DNA from: Dermatophagoides farinae
Lineage: Eukaryota; Arthropoda; Arachnida; Sarcoptiformes; Pyroglyphidae
NCBI RefSeq assembly: GCF_024713945.1
Contig: NC_134677.1
Location: 4,405,001 to 4,469,000, forward strand
Direction of reading: 5' to 3'
DNA: 64,000 nt
Part shown: piece by piece, positions 53,301 through 64,000 of the stretch
How the letters are laid out: the number at the start of each line of letters is the position of its first letter
How positions within the stretch are numbered: the stretch's first letter is position 1
Notes under the pieces: generated by a model
Told to the model about the DNA's origin: nothing
Databases searched by the model: none
What the model saw: only the letters and a program-made list of their open reading frames with translations
Position numbers and translations under genes: made by a program

Positions 53301-56300
53301 CTAAAAATCCTAACAAGAAAAATAACTCGACTTTTATAAAGATGTTATGGCAATTTTCGTTTTATTTTATTCAATTTTTTCATTGTCAGTACTAATGAGT
53401 CACGTAATCGACAAAGCTTTATGTTTGTATGTGTTTGTGTTTGTGTGTTTGTGTGTGTGTGGAAAAACAAATCTCTTCCTAATTTACGGTCAACGTTTGT
53501 ATTTATATTGCCGTTATAACACCGAAACAATCACAGTATTTGTACTGATTTTTCTTTCTTATTTTGTGATTCTTTTTTCGTTTGATTTTATCGTCGAATT
53601 TCATCTATACTTTTGTATATAGAATATTTTCACATAAAACAGTAAAGAATATAAGAAGTAAGAAGTATTAAGTCAATGCCAAAGTTGATTATAGAAAGCT
53701 TTATGAGTGTGTAAGCTGTGTATGTGTATGTGTGTATGTTTGTTTTGTAATACAAAATAAAGAAAGAAATCAAATTCACTATTAGTGATAATAATGATCT
53801 ACCGAAGTTTTTTTGAATGAATATGTGTATTTACAGTATACATGGTTATGAGTAATAATGAAAACATGTCAAAGAAAAAAAACATGGTTAGGTTAACCTA
53901 ACCTAACCTAACCAAGCCATTATTTTTTATTTTGTCATACATATGAAATCTGAAAATTTTGTTCAGACACAATGGAAGGAAAAAAGCTTTTGACGGCATC
54001 ATTTTTTTCCTAATCCCATTGAATGATGTGATGATTATATTATTTTATACTCTGTTTTTTGCCTATATGTTTTCTCCAGAATTTGTACAAAAAAAAATAA
54101 TTATTTTCCATTATTATGACAGCAAAATGACCTAATTATCAATACATACTAATATGACAGACCAATTCATTGTGTATCCAAAAAAAAAAAAAAAATGAAA
54201 ATGAAAAATCTCTATTTTTTTGTTTGTTTGTTTGAATAAATAGATTACTGGTTACAAGAATGAGCCAAAAAAAACATATTGTTTTCGTTATCACAAAGCT
54301 GAGTACCAAACGTATGTCAATTTTGTTGTTTGAGTTATTTTAGCTCTAATTATCACTCTCACTGACAACAACAACAACAACAACAATGAAAGATTATGAA
54401 TTTGATGTAAATAAATTATATTTATGTTTTGCGTAACAAATAATAAATCAAATAAAAATCATCATTTGAACAGAAATGATGATGAAAAAAAAAATAAATC
54501 AAAGACATTTAATGATGATGATGATTGCATATGGAATGATAATCTTTTTTTTACAATTTTTATGCTGTTCATTCCGGAAAATGAAACGGAAATAGAAGAA
54601 TCAAAAATATTAAAAATGAAAATACAAATAATATGCAAAACGAAAAAAAAATCAGCTCATCTAAAATCTGTGAAAAGAACCGTTAATGTGTTATCACGAA
54701 ATACAAGACACATCATCATTTTTCTTTCTTTTTTCATTGGTTGATAGTTGATTTATTTTATTTTATTTTTTTTTTTTTTTGAACGAGTTTTTGTCAATCA
54801 GAATATTTTTGAATAATGACAATAGAGTTTATTTGAATTGAATCAAATAAAATGAAAATGAAATATGCGAATTTATGCATAAAAGAGAATGGAATAGAAT
54901 TCTCATTTATTCAATCATTTACCGTGATACGTTGTTTTTTTTCAATGCATCATCATTCTTTTTTTCTAATATTGAAATTTTCAATTTTCAATTTTCATTC
55001 AAGCCATTCACATACAATTCATTTGAAATGACTTTTTTTTTGACATTTCAGTGTGTTATTTCATTTTTTCGTTTTTATTTATGCTGTATAACTGTATAAC
55101 TGTTGAAAACATTGGCTATATTGAATAAACTTGCACACACACATTGATAGTTGACGATGTTGATGAACAACATTATACACAAGTGACTCATCGTATAATA
55201 ACACAAAATCGATAAGCCAATGAACAGAAATTTTTTCAATGTCTTTGTTCTTGATGATGAATCTTCTATTCATTGGTAGTTTCTTCTCTCTTTCAAATAA
55301 CAAAGAACGAAAAAAAAAGAAATGTCTATGAACAAAAAAAAATCGAAAATGTCTAGTATTTTCACAATATATGACATATAATACGGCAGTAGTCATTCAA
55401 TTAAATTTTTCTTATTGTTCTTGTTTCTCAATATATATAACGAACTCGTTAACCTACTTGGTGTTACTACAGTGCGAAAAAAAAACAAAGAAAAAAGTAT
55501 TCTTTTATCACGTACATAAAATGACAATTATTGTGACAATGCTGTCAATATAAATAAATATATCATCTTTTGTTATCACAACATATGTTATTCTTTGAAT
55601 TTTCAACATTTTTTTCCATTTGTTGTTGTTGTTGTTTTTTCCATATCAACTGTTTTTATTAATAGTTTTTTCTGATCTTTTTTTATGCTGTTCATATTGG
55701 ACAGAATGTTTTTCTATTGGAAAAAAAAGAAAAACTTATAGCATTTCTATTGATCCAGCTTAACTTGTAAACTAGTCTGATGATTTTGATCATAACATTT
55801 TTTTTTTCACTATAATTAGACTAATTAAAAGTCTGTGCCATACGTGTATACGTTTTTTATTTGTTGGTCGAATAACCGAATGAATCTTTTTTTTTGCGAA
55901 AAGAAAAATGGTAATCTCCTTTCACTCATTTATAATGATAAAAGTTGACAAAGATCCGTGGAGCATGGTTTGTGTTTGGAATTTTTTATACAGTAATACC
56001 CCGCTTATCGTGGGATTATGGTCCAAAAATTTTGAACGTAAAACGAAACAGCGCTAAATAACGTTATATCGAAACAGATCTAATCGAGGCAGCGTCAAGC
56101 AAGGTATTACTGTATATATAAAAAAACCGTTACCCCCACCTACAATTTTGACTGCCCATTCGTTTATTTTGTCTGTTTCTATACAAAATTATTTCTATTT
56201 TCTATACTACTTTCTAGTTGACTTGAACAATAAAGAAAAAAAATTTGGCTTTTCTTTCTCGCATTTTTCATCATCATGTCAAAATTTTTTTTCATTTTCT

Positions 56301-59300
56301 TTTTTTTCAATGGAAATAGTTTTTTCTTGAACTTCATTTTGAATTCTTGGACTGAATTGGCATCTCAGCTTCTGGTTTTTTTCTTTATTTATATTCATTC
56401 TTAGAATATTTTTGTCGTTGAAAAATGGATTTTTGATATTTTTTCCTGCTCGTTTTTTTTTGCTTTTTCACTTGTATTTTACAAAATCGTGAATGAATGA
56501 AAGAATTTAGAAAATTAAACATTTTTTTTGTGTGTCAAAACACTGTTTATTATATCTATCTATGATATTGAATAGGTACATATATCATTGCGTTATTTTA
56601 GTTTGGTGAATTCTGTTTTGATACCAATTTATCATCACATTTTATCAGAAAAATGGATACATCTGATCTTTGGCCTAGTCAGATGTGTTTGACGTTATTT
56701 TCATACATTCTATTCGAATAAAATTTCAATTTTATCAGAATTTTCATTTTTTTTACTACAATATCAAAAATGATGAATCTTTTTTTCATCGAATCGAATT
56801 TGTTGTTTTTTTCATGTTTCGTTTTGGTTATTAATAATATCTACTACAGCATATATATTGTTATTCAGGAACAAAAAAGAAACGAAAATTTGAACCAAAG
56901 AAGAATGATTCATGACTTGTTGCAATCAATACAAGTATATGTATCATGAGTGTGTCAAACATTTTTTCTATTCACACGCATAGTATTGTACTGATTTTAT
57001 TTCAGATCAAATGGATCACACAAAAATTTTGAATGATTTTTCACTTTTCGAATTGATAGATGCAACGACACTTTCAGTACCATAATTCAATACACCCGTG
57101 ATGATATATTGACTGTTTTGTGTCTGCCTTTAACATCATTTGATCAAAAATTATTATTTACATTTATTGATTTTGTGGTACATTTTTTTCTTTTCAGATT
57201 ATTAATCCTTCATCATATATCCATCCTATTATCGACCGCATATGCACACAGCTGCTTTGAAAAATAAAAAAAAATGATAAGGATAACATGATCGAATTTG
57301 TTGTTTTTCAATAATCAATGAAAGCAATCATTCAAACATTTTATTAGATTCTTAATGTCAATTCGATTTTTTCTTTCCACTCTTTTTTCTGGTTCATTTT
57401 TATCATTTTCTGTTTGTGTGTTTCATTGTTGATTCATTTTCTTTTTTTGATTTTTTTTCCCACTACAATCATGGTGTCATTTTTTATTGAACCAAAAAAA
57501 AAACATTAAATAAAACTATTTGAATTGATTCTGATTTATCGCCAAAAACACTTATCAAATGAATAAAATACAAACATTCGTATTCGGTTCATATTCATAT
57601 ATATTTTTGGCGGTGATATATGCATATGTGTTGATATTTATGGTGAGAAAGGAACGAAAAAAAAAATTCAAAGCTATTAAATATTTTATATATTCCATAT
57701 ATATTCAAATATTGTTTTTTTTCTCACTGATTTAGCCGCTTATCGAATTTTCTGGTCCTTTTTGTATTATATAAAAATTTCAAATGTAAAAGGATTATTG
57801 CACCACACGGGTTTAATAGTATTAATGATGATGATGACGATGATGATGATGCTAAAATTTCAATTCCGTTCTATTTCTCCAGTTTATTTTTGGTTGATTT
57901 TCTTTTTCAATTTATTTTTTACACATATATACCCATTAATATTCAAAGGATGTTGAAAGGAACAAAAAAAATTTTCCGTTACACAAATAGAATTCTTTCC
58001 AAATATAAATGAAAATCTCAATACGAATTCAGTACAACTTCATCATTATTTCTGACAATACATTTAATTTTAACACAATAAATACAACGGTAACGGATAA
58101 AAATGAATTATGTTATCACAATTTTAAGCCTTTTGGAACATATTCATCATTCCATACAATAATTTTGAATTCCAAAGATGCAATTTGAAATTTATTCGAT
58201 TTTCATAATCTTTTTTTTTGCATGACTGTTGATTTTTGATCGGATAATTATGATCTTATTGATTTAACAACTTTCTGAATTTTATTATTTATTAATTTAC
58301 CAAAAAAAACACCCCTTTACCTTTAAAAATAAGGGATTAATTAACAATATCTAAAAATCACAAAAAATGAAAAATTTTTTTTCATATGAATTCAATTAAC
58401 AGATTTTATTTGTACAAGTTTTTTGAAATATTTTTGAAGGAAAAAATAATTTTTATCAATTCCATAGGCCATTAAATTATGCGTCTGGTATTTAATCAGG
58501 TTCTTTATTTGAATGGTATGAAGATGAAAAATTCAATCAAATTAATCAGACATTTTTATTGTCTATGCAGATGAATAAATGAAATTATTATTGTGATCAA
58601 TACATTAAAATTGAGTTGAATAATCTTCCATTAGGCTATTTTATAATGATTCGGTAATTCTTAACCAAAAAAAATAATGAAAGAAAAATTTTTCTTTTAT
58701 GTTAAAATAAACAAAAGACGTTTTTCTATAGAATCCTGAATCCCCAAAAAAAATGCTTAATGGAATGCATCAGATATAATTAGCCAAAAAATTTACATAT
58801 GGTTCAATAATTTTGAATAAAACAATCTTTCGAAAAATGATGTGTTTTGCTTTAGTTGTAGTTTAATTATAATTGATGATGATGTTAATGATAATAACAT
58901 ACATTTAGTTCCATTTTTTTTCTTCTGGTTATTATATCAAATCGGTGTTAATATTCAATAAATCCATTGAAAGAAAATTTTCCTGAAGCTGTATAGAATT
59001 TTTCCAATGTATGAATTTTTTTTATGTTTATTTCACAACAAAATTAATGGTTAAGAAGTCCATTTTTTCTTCATTTATATGAAAACAAGGTCCATCAAAA
59101 CAATCATCAATGAGTATAAATATATTAAAAAGAGAATAACCAAACTATTTGAAAAAATTCTCATCATTATGTTTTCATAATAAAAGTTTTTTAAAGAAAA
59201 AACGACAAATCTTTACCATACCTTTTCCAACATGATGATTCTGGTAATACAAAGTGAAAAGTTTGAATGACGTTTTTTTTGAATTCATCTAGAAATTCTT

Positions 59301-61987
59301 ACTTGGTCCTCTTGAATCTTTTGAATGACATTGGTTGAAATTCATCTATTTTTGCAGAAAAAACTTTTTCTTGTTGTACTTTCTTTCATATAAAAAATAG
59401 TGAACAGCTCATAACAACAGATAAAATCCATCATGGACTGTTTAGATAATTTTGTTTTCAAATCCAACTATCCTTAACTTCATCATTACATTCGATTCTT
59501 CTTTTTTCCTTTTTTTTGATGAAATAGAAATAAATAGAAACATAGCTGGACAGTTTTTGTTTCAGAAAAGTTTATGATACATGTTCTTTTCTTGACTGGA
59601 CATATATTTATTTTTTCACCAAACAATTATTGTAGTTTGTAGTAATGGCATCATTGCACATCATTTCTAAATAATATTCTGTTCTTGGAAAAAAAACAAA
59701 CGAAACAAATTGTCATGTTCTTATAACAATCATTGGTTTCTCCTTTAAATCACCGCATTCTGTTATGTATTTTATATTGATTTTCCAATTCATTTTCATT
59801 CATACTTTCATATTTCAATTTTTATTCTTCATAACATAACATGAAATTATTCAGATTGAAATAAAACCTGGAAAAAAATTTTTTTTTTTCATGTCAAAAC
59901 ATTGATTTTCATTTTTTTCTTTATATCTCTGTGAATTCATTATTCCATCTTTGTTTTCTAAGTGTGTTTTTTTTGTGTGTCTGTGTATTTCATTATTTAT
60001 ATCAAAATTTATGTGTTTTCAGTTTTTGTTGTTTTTTTTCATTTTTTCTTGTTATTCAAATTCAATTTATTTTATGATAAATAATGGGATGATGATGATG
60101 GTGATCAGCAGGATATTTTTTTTTTTTTTTTTTTTGAAAAATCTGCATGAATTGAAAATTTTCATCCCACTTTTATCATACTCATATATTTCAATCATAT
60201 AATTCCATTGAATTGAATATATTATTGCTGTGTCGTCAAAAAAAAAAAAAAAAAAATTTTGCAGACACTTTACCATTATCGTCACAAATTATGATCAATT
60301 GTTCTGAATTGTAATTGTATTGGCTATATGGCTATAAATATTGATGATATGAAATCTTATTTATTTAGCAACACACACGCACAAAAATTTTCATGTCAAA
60401 ATGATTTTTGTTACATGTTAACGCAGCCAATATCCATCCAAATTGTTTCATAGAATGATGTTGATAAATGTATATTCTTTATATTGGGAAATTCACGATG
60501 TTGAAAATATTCAACAATCATCACATCACTTGATCACAATTGATAATGTTTTCATTATGAATTTTTCATAATGAAGATGACAAAAATGAAAATGAAATTG
60601 AATGAATTCAAAATAAATGATCGTTTAGTATGAAATGAAAAAAAAATTGATATTTAGAAAAAAAAATGTAGAAAATTTCAATCAACAACTTTGTTGATGT
60701 GCAAAAAAAGTAAAGTATACTGTTATTTTGTTTTTCGCCCTTCTTTTTCTTCTTCTTCTCATCATTCCAAAACATTAGGAATTTTGTTTATTTTTTTTTG
60801 AATTACTTTTTATTCTTATTGAAAAATAAATTTTTCCATTTTTTCTTGTATATTCTATTTGATAATATAGTGGTCTGTACTGTTTACGCTGTGATAACAC
60901 GTAATATACCAGAAGCATTCAATGAATCAAAATTCATTGGTTTCACCATGTATACAACATGTATTATATGGCTTGCATTTGTGCCAATATATTTTACATC
61001 ATCACAAAGTAATCATATAGCGCTCAATTTAACAACATTATCTGTTTCAATATCACTTAGTGCAACGGTTACATTATTGTGCCTATTTTCACCAAAATTA
61101 TATATAATCCTTTTACATCCGGAAAAGAATATTCGTCAATCGGTTACAATGCCTCAGCATAAGTATTCAACAACAATACATCATCATCATAATCAACAGC
61201 AACAACAATCTAATCAAAAAACTGTAAGCATGACACCAACAGCACCACCATCATCATCATCATCAAATACAATAACGGCAGCAAAACCAACAATACAATC
61301 GGATCCATTATCAACAACATTTAATGTTGGCGGTACTGGTGGTGGACAAAATGCCGTACTTAAAATGAAAAGATTCAACATTCAAAATGATAATAGCAAC
61401 AATATTGTTGAACAACAACAGCCAACAATTAATCAAGTTGATTCATCCACACAATCGGATGGTAAGTTTTTTATTATATAACTCATTATTGTTTTAGTAA
61501 AGAATCCTAGATCACATTTTTTTTCGAATATTTAATTGAAAGATTTTTAAATGATTCTGATCGAAAATTATTGGCTAAAATATTTCGATTGATTATCTTA
61601 ATTTATCACATTTGTCTGATTAATAATGTGTTTATGTGTATATTTTAAAATGTTGATCACACCATCATCATTGACTTTTTTCCATATGAATTTATGTAAT
61701 TTTTTTTTATTTTCTCTTCTGTTTTTCATATAGCATTCATTCATAGTCTATTTAATATTCTGTGTGTGTGTATGTTTGAGAATGAATGCATGTTCTAATC
61801 AAACGATATATGGAACAAGAATATCAAAAAAAACTAATTACAATTAATGCACACACACACACACATTCACTCACAAACAAAAGCAATTGAGCCTTGAGAT
61901 ACACGTAAACACATATAATTTTGTTTAGATTTGGAAGTTGGCTGTCAGAATCTGGCTGATCAAAATACAAACATACACATACACTGA
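33601..61987 (+). CDS. mGluR: Metabotropic glutamate receptor-like class C GPCR, X/mangetout type
   Basis: Ten exons: 33601-35839, 42385-42536, 42703-42873, 43846-43990, 46111-46435, 46741-46961, 51441-51809, 51960-52502, 60871-61461, 61929-61987 (1604 residues). The start follows an in-frame TAA at 33568. Order: a low-complexity N-terminal region with a hydrophobic stretch at 260-278; a Venus-flytrap ligand domain from about 670 ([44 protein letters not shown]); the Cys-rich NCD3G domain around 1120-1207; seven membrane helices in exons 8 and 9 ([27 protein letters not shown]); a Gln/Ser/Thr-rich tail ending [15 protein letters not shown]. Compared with mGluR1, the alpha-amino-acid contacts S165, T188, D208, Y236 and D318 are kept (S780, T803, D823, Y851, D935), but Y74, R78 and K409 become G696, A700 and Q958. 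Known: insect X receptors show this pattern and do not respond to glutamate. Inferred: a plasma-membrane neuronal receptor for another amino-acid-like ligand. Odd: the long N-terminus and the weak exon 8 donor (GTTCGT). Confidence 0.92.
40424..40443. repeat. CA dinucleotide repeat
   Basis: A perfect CA run in receptor intron 1. Confidence 0.85.
41953..41978. repeat. TAA trinucleotide repeat
   Basis: A perfect TAA run of about eight units in receptor intron 1, near its 3' end. Confidence 0.85.
42874..46110 (+). other. Introns 3 and 4 of the receptor, with exon 4 between them
   Basis: Intron 3 is 42874-43845 and intron 4 is 43991-46110. The small exon 4 between them is secured by homology ([20 protein letters not shown]) and phase. 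Both introns are AT-rich. Intron 4 has a GT repeat near 44467-44488. No other features were found. Confidence 0.65.
48954..49152. mobile_element. Tigger/pogo-like MITE, copy 1 (199 bp)
   Basis: Terminal inverted repeats CAGTAATACCCCGCTTAACG and CGTTAAGCGGGGTATTGCTG are flanked by TA on both sides (48952-48953 and 49153-49154), the target duplication of Tc1/mariner/pogo elements. Sub-terminal motifs (GTTACGTTCCAAAAA, GCGTTAAGCGAAAC) resemble the known Tigger-type ends. There is no transposase. GC content is higher than in the host intron. The assignment rests on termini and TSD, both directly visible. Confidence 0.8.
49765..49781. repeat. GT dinucleotide repeat
   Basis: A perfect GT run in receptor intron 6. 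Confidence 0.8.
50333..50363. repeat. TC dinucleotide repeat
   Basis: A TC run with one interruption (TG near its 3' end) in receptor intron 6. A GAGA-type tract on the opposite strand, but too deep in an intron to call regulatory. Confidence 0.85.
50425..50450. repeat. ATC trinucleotide repeat
   Basis: A perfect ATC run in receptor intron 6. Confidence 0.85.
53886..53918. repeat. Interstitial TTAGG telomere-type repeat with inverted junction
   Basis: GGTTAGGTT (53886-53894) is followed directly by AACCTAACCTAACCTAACC and one more AACC unit block (53895-53918). This gives about five units of the arthropod telomere repeat TTAGG on the minus strand, meeting two units in the opposite orientation at a GTTAAC centre. 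It lies inside receptor intron 8. Such arrays arise by repair of double-strand breaks or from telomere-derived insertions. Confidence 0.75.
55991..56112. mobile_element. Tigger/pogo-like MITE, copy 2 (122 bp, internally deleted)
   Basis: It starts with the same 16 bases as copy 1 (CAGTAATACCCCGCTT) and ends with CAAGGTATTACTG, again flanked by TA (55989-55990, 56113-56114). Shared internal blocks include GGTCCAAAAAT and CGTTATATCGAA. It lacks about 80 bases of the copy 1 interior and has more mutations, so it is older or a different subfamily member. Confidence 0.75.
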
Positions 61988-62083
61988 AACATCAACTTGA
62001 CTATCATCATAGCTATCAACAACAACTACATGATGATGATTAGGATGATGATGATGATGATAAAACCGACATTACCAGAAAAA

Positions 62084-62106
62084 AATAAAAATTACGAACA
62101 AATAAA
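62084..62106 (+). terminator. Candidate poly(A) signals of the receptor gene
   Basis: Two AATAAA hexamers (62084-62089 and 62101-62106) lie about 100 and 115 bases after the receptor TGA at 61985-61987. Their closeness to the stop makes them plausible, but AATAAA is frequent by chance in such AT-rich DNA. Confidence 0.35.
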
Positions 62107-63149
62107 AACACCAATATATGTCGACCATACATAAATAAATTGGTAATATTTAAGCATAAATGTAAACATTTAACTGGAAAAATGAGCCGCATCTTGTTCC
62201 GAAATTCTTTGGAACCCTAAATACAAACGCACATACATACACTAATCTATACTGAAATTCTTGAATGCACGTTCATATATATTATATGGATGGATGATTA
62301 CCCGAAAACAAAAACTATATTCATGCGTGTATGTATTTTAGTAAGAATAACATTTGTGCTTCACTGTCTGCTTATTATATATTACACTAGGACCGATATC
62401 ATCACCATGATGATTATAATGATCGGGACCCTAAATACAAACTGCATACATTTACCATAGCAATTACTTTTAATTAGATCGCTTACAATTTTTTTTTCTT
62501 CTTCTTTTTTTCTACTATTGTCGTCATCATTATTGTCATGGTTGCCGTTGGTTCAATGCTGCTGTTGTTATTATTAATGCTTATTATACTGATTAATGTC
62601 GATTGTAGAATTATATTTTTTTTCCATCGTCTTTTTTGGAAATATTTTAGCAAAAATTCTTTTTTCAATCCTTTAATACATGTTTGAATGAGAAAGCAAA
62701 AACTATTTTTCCTTCTTGAATTGTTATTTATCGATCAATTGATGGTCTAAACATTTATTTTCTAATCTAAGATTTATTCACATTAATCGATTTTTCATTA
62801 CATTCAATTTGATGATTATATTATTTTTGTATATGAAAATAATGTCAATATCTAATTGCATTTGAATCATATCTGTAGCATTTGTAAGTTAAAATATTTA
62901 ATTTAATTTTTTTTCGGATTCACAATCTTAATGGTAAACTCTAAATGTTTCAGATAGTTTTATATGTTGTTTAAATCTATGTAATTAAAGTATTTCATCA
63001 ACATATGATTGATTTCTGTATAAATATTAGATGTGATTAAATTAAAAATCATTACAGCACAAGCAAACCAAAAAAGATCGATAAAAAAATTCAATACCAA
63101 TAACATTGTCGTGAGACCTAATTACGTGATGTGTGTCATTAGTTTTGAC

Positions 63150-63173
63150 AAAAAAAAAAAAAAAAAAAAAAAA
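63150..63173. repeat. Poly-A tract
   Basis: A long A run in the region downstream of the receptor gene. It could be a processed-insertion tail, but no element was recognised upstream of it. Confidence 0.7.
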
Positions 63174-64000
63174 TAAGGACAGCAAAAAAATGACATGAAA
63201 AAAATGTTGGAATTTATTACAATTTTTCTTTTCCATCATCTATTTTATTGAATTTTAAAACATTATGATAAATATTGTTAGTTTTGGTTGTTATATCAAA
63301 TTTTCTTCCAACAACAACCCACGCACACTTTCGGTGTCTATGTGAAAATGAATGAAATTTAAAAGTTGTTCCAAATGTTTGTTTATTATATTTATTTTAA
63401 AATTCTTATTTGTTTTCACATCTATCTTACAAGTGATGATCAAATTAGAAACTTGCCTTAAGATATTTTGAAAAAAATTATGCAGACAAACACACATTGA
63501 TAGACAATGGAAAAAATTTACATTGTCGATATGAATGATATGATGATACATATGGTAGTTATAAATAGTGACATAATTTAAATTTTTTTTCCTTACAATT
63601 CTCACATCAAACTACAAAATTCAATTAGTCATTGAAAATGAATTTAACTATTTTCTATTCAACTAAAATTCTCTATAAATAACATGTACATTTCAATCGA
63701 CATTGAAAAATTGACAAATAATTTTTCAAGTGAATCAAAAGCATCATTATGTGGAGATAATAATCGTTATTGTATTAAATAGAACTAACAACAAAACTTG
63801 TATTTCATTCATTTTTTCACAATAATTTAAATAAGAATTAATTAATTTTATTATTGAATTTTTAATTTACATTATAATTTATTTATTTTTTTTCATTTGA
63901 ATGTTTTTTATATAAAAACAAATCAAGACACACACACACGCAAACACGAAAAACTATATTCATTCATCATTTAGTTTTAAAATACGTTTGTTCGTGATTT

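Larger units (their letters stand above)
52503..60870 (+). other. Intron 8 of the receptor (8.4 kb), splitting the seven-helix domain
   Basis: The intron interrupts the fifth membrane helix: FMYPIFLI before it and [15 protein letters not shown] after it, with a phase-1 valine formed across the junction. The donor GTTCGT is weak, while the acceptor AATATAG fits. It contains a TTAGG-type telomere-like array (53886-53918), a second Tigger-like MITE (55991-56112), GT tracts near 53440-53460 and long A or T runs. No coding content was recognised. Confidence 0.65.
61988..64000. other. Region downstream of the receptor gene
   Basis: 3' UTR and intergenic sequence. It is AT-rich, with an ATG run near 62035-62061, a poly-A tract at 63150-63173 and short CA runs near 63931-63940. 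No coding exon was recognised up to the window edge. Confidence 0.5.

Noticed and set aside
54424-54744. 106-codon plus-strand frame in receptor intron 8
   Set aside because: Asn/Lys/Asp-rich sequence driven by AAT/GAT repeats; no homology or splice support.
1-64000. CRISPR array, bacterial operons, rRNA or tRNA genes
   Set aside because: The repeats are simple microsatellites without spacers, all genes are intron-rich and eukaryotic, and no tRNA cloverleaf or rRNA core was recognised by eye; a tRNAscan or Rfam run would be needed to exclude small RNAs.

Overview
The window looks like arthropod nuclear DNA, most likely from an acariform mite. This is an inference from four things: strongly AT-rich sequence with many A/T homopolymers and ATG/ATC microsatellites; many short GT-AG introns; an interstitial array of the arthropod telomere unit TTAGG; and an arthropod-type gene set (an Mcr/TEP6-like protein and an X-type metabotropic glutamate receptor). 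No species-diagnostic sequence was seen, and no bacterial operon, rRNA, tRNA or CRISPR was found by eye.

Four protein genes can be assembled exon by exon with matching splice phases. (1) 4212-11683 (+): a ten-exon, 1677-codon thioester-protein/alpha-2-macroglobulin family member of the Mcr type, with an LDL-receptor class A domain and a destroyed thioester site. (2) 16202-18000 (+): a two-exon, 575-residue protein I do not recognise. (3) 19748-27455 (-): a sixteen-exon Na+/H+ exchanger of the plasma-membrane SLC9A type, about 787 residues, with an unusual insertion of about 90 residues late in the transporter domain. (4) 33601-61987 (+): a ten-exon class C GPCR of the metabotropic glutamate receptor family, 1604 residues, with an N-terminal extension of about 670 residues. 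Its ligand pocket keeps the alpha-amino-acid contacts but has lost the gamma-carboxylate contacts, as in the insect X/mangetout receptors.

Genes 1 and 2 run rightward. Gene 2 and the exchanger converge. The exchanger and the receptor are divergent, separated by about 6.1 kb. Nothing suggests a shared pathway; they look like ordinary neighbours. Between and inside them are simple repeats and decayed DNA transposon remnants: two copies of a pogo/Tigger-like MITE in receptor introns, and a hAT-like remnant interrupted by a second small inverted-repeat element upstream of the receptor. The receptor has very long introns (up to 8.4 kb), while the macroglobulin gene is compact.

Exon boundaries were deduced by reading splice sites and family homology, not from transcripts. 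First and last exons, and the weak splice sites noted in the entries, are the least certain.
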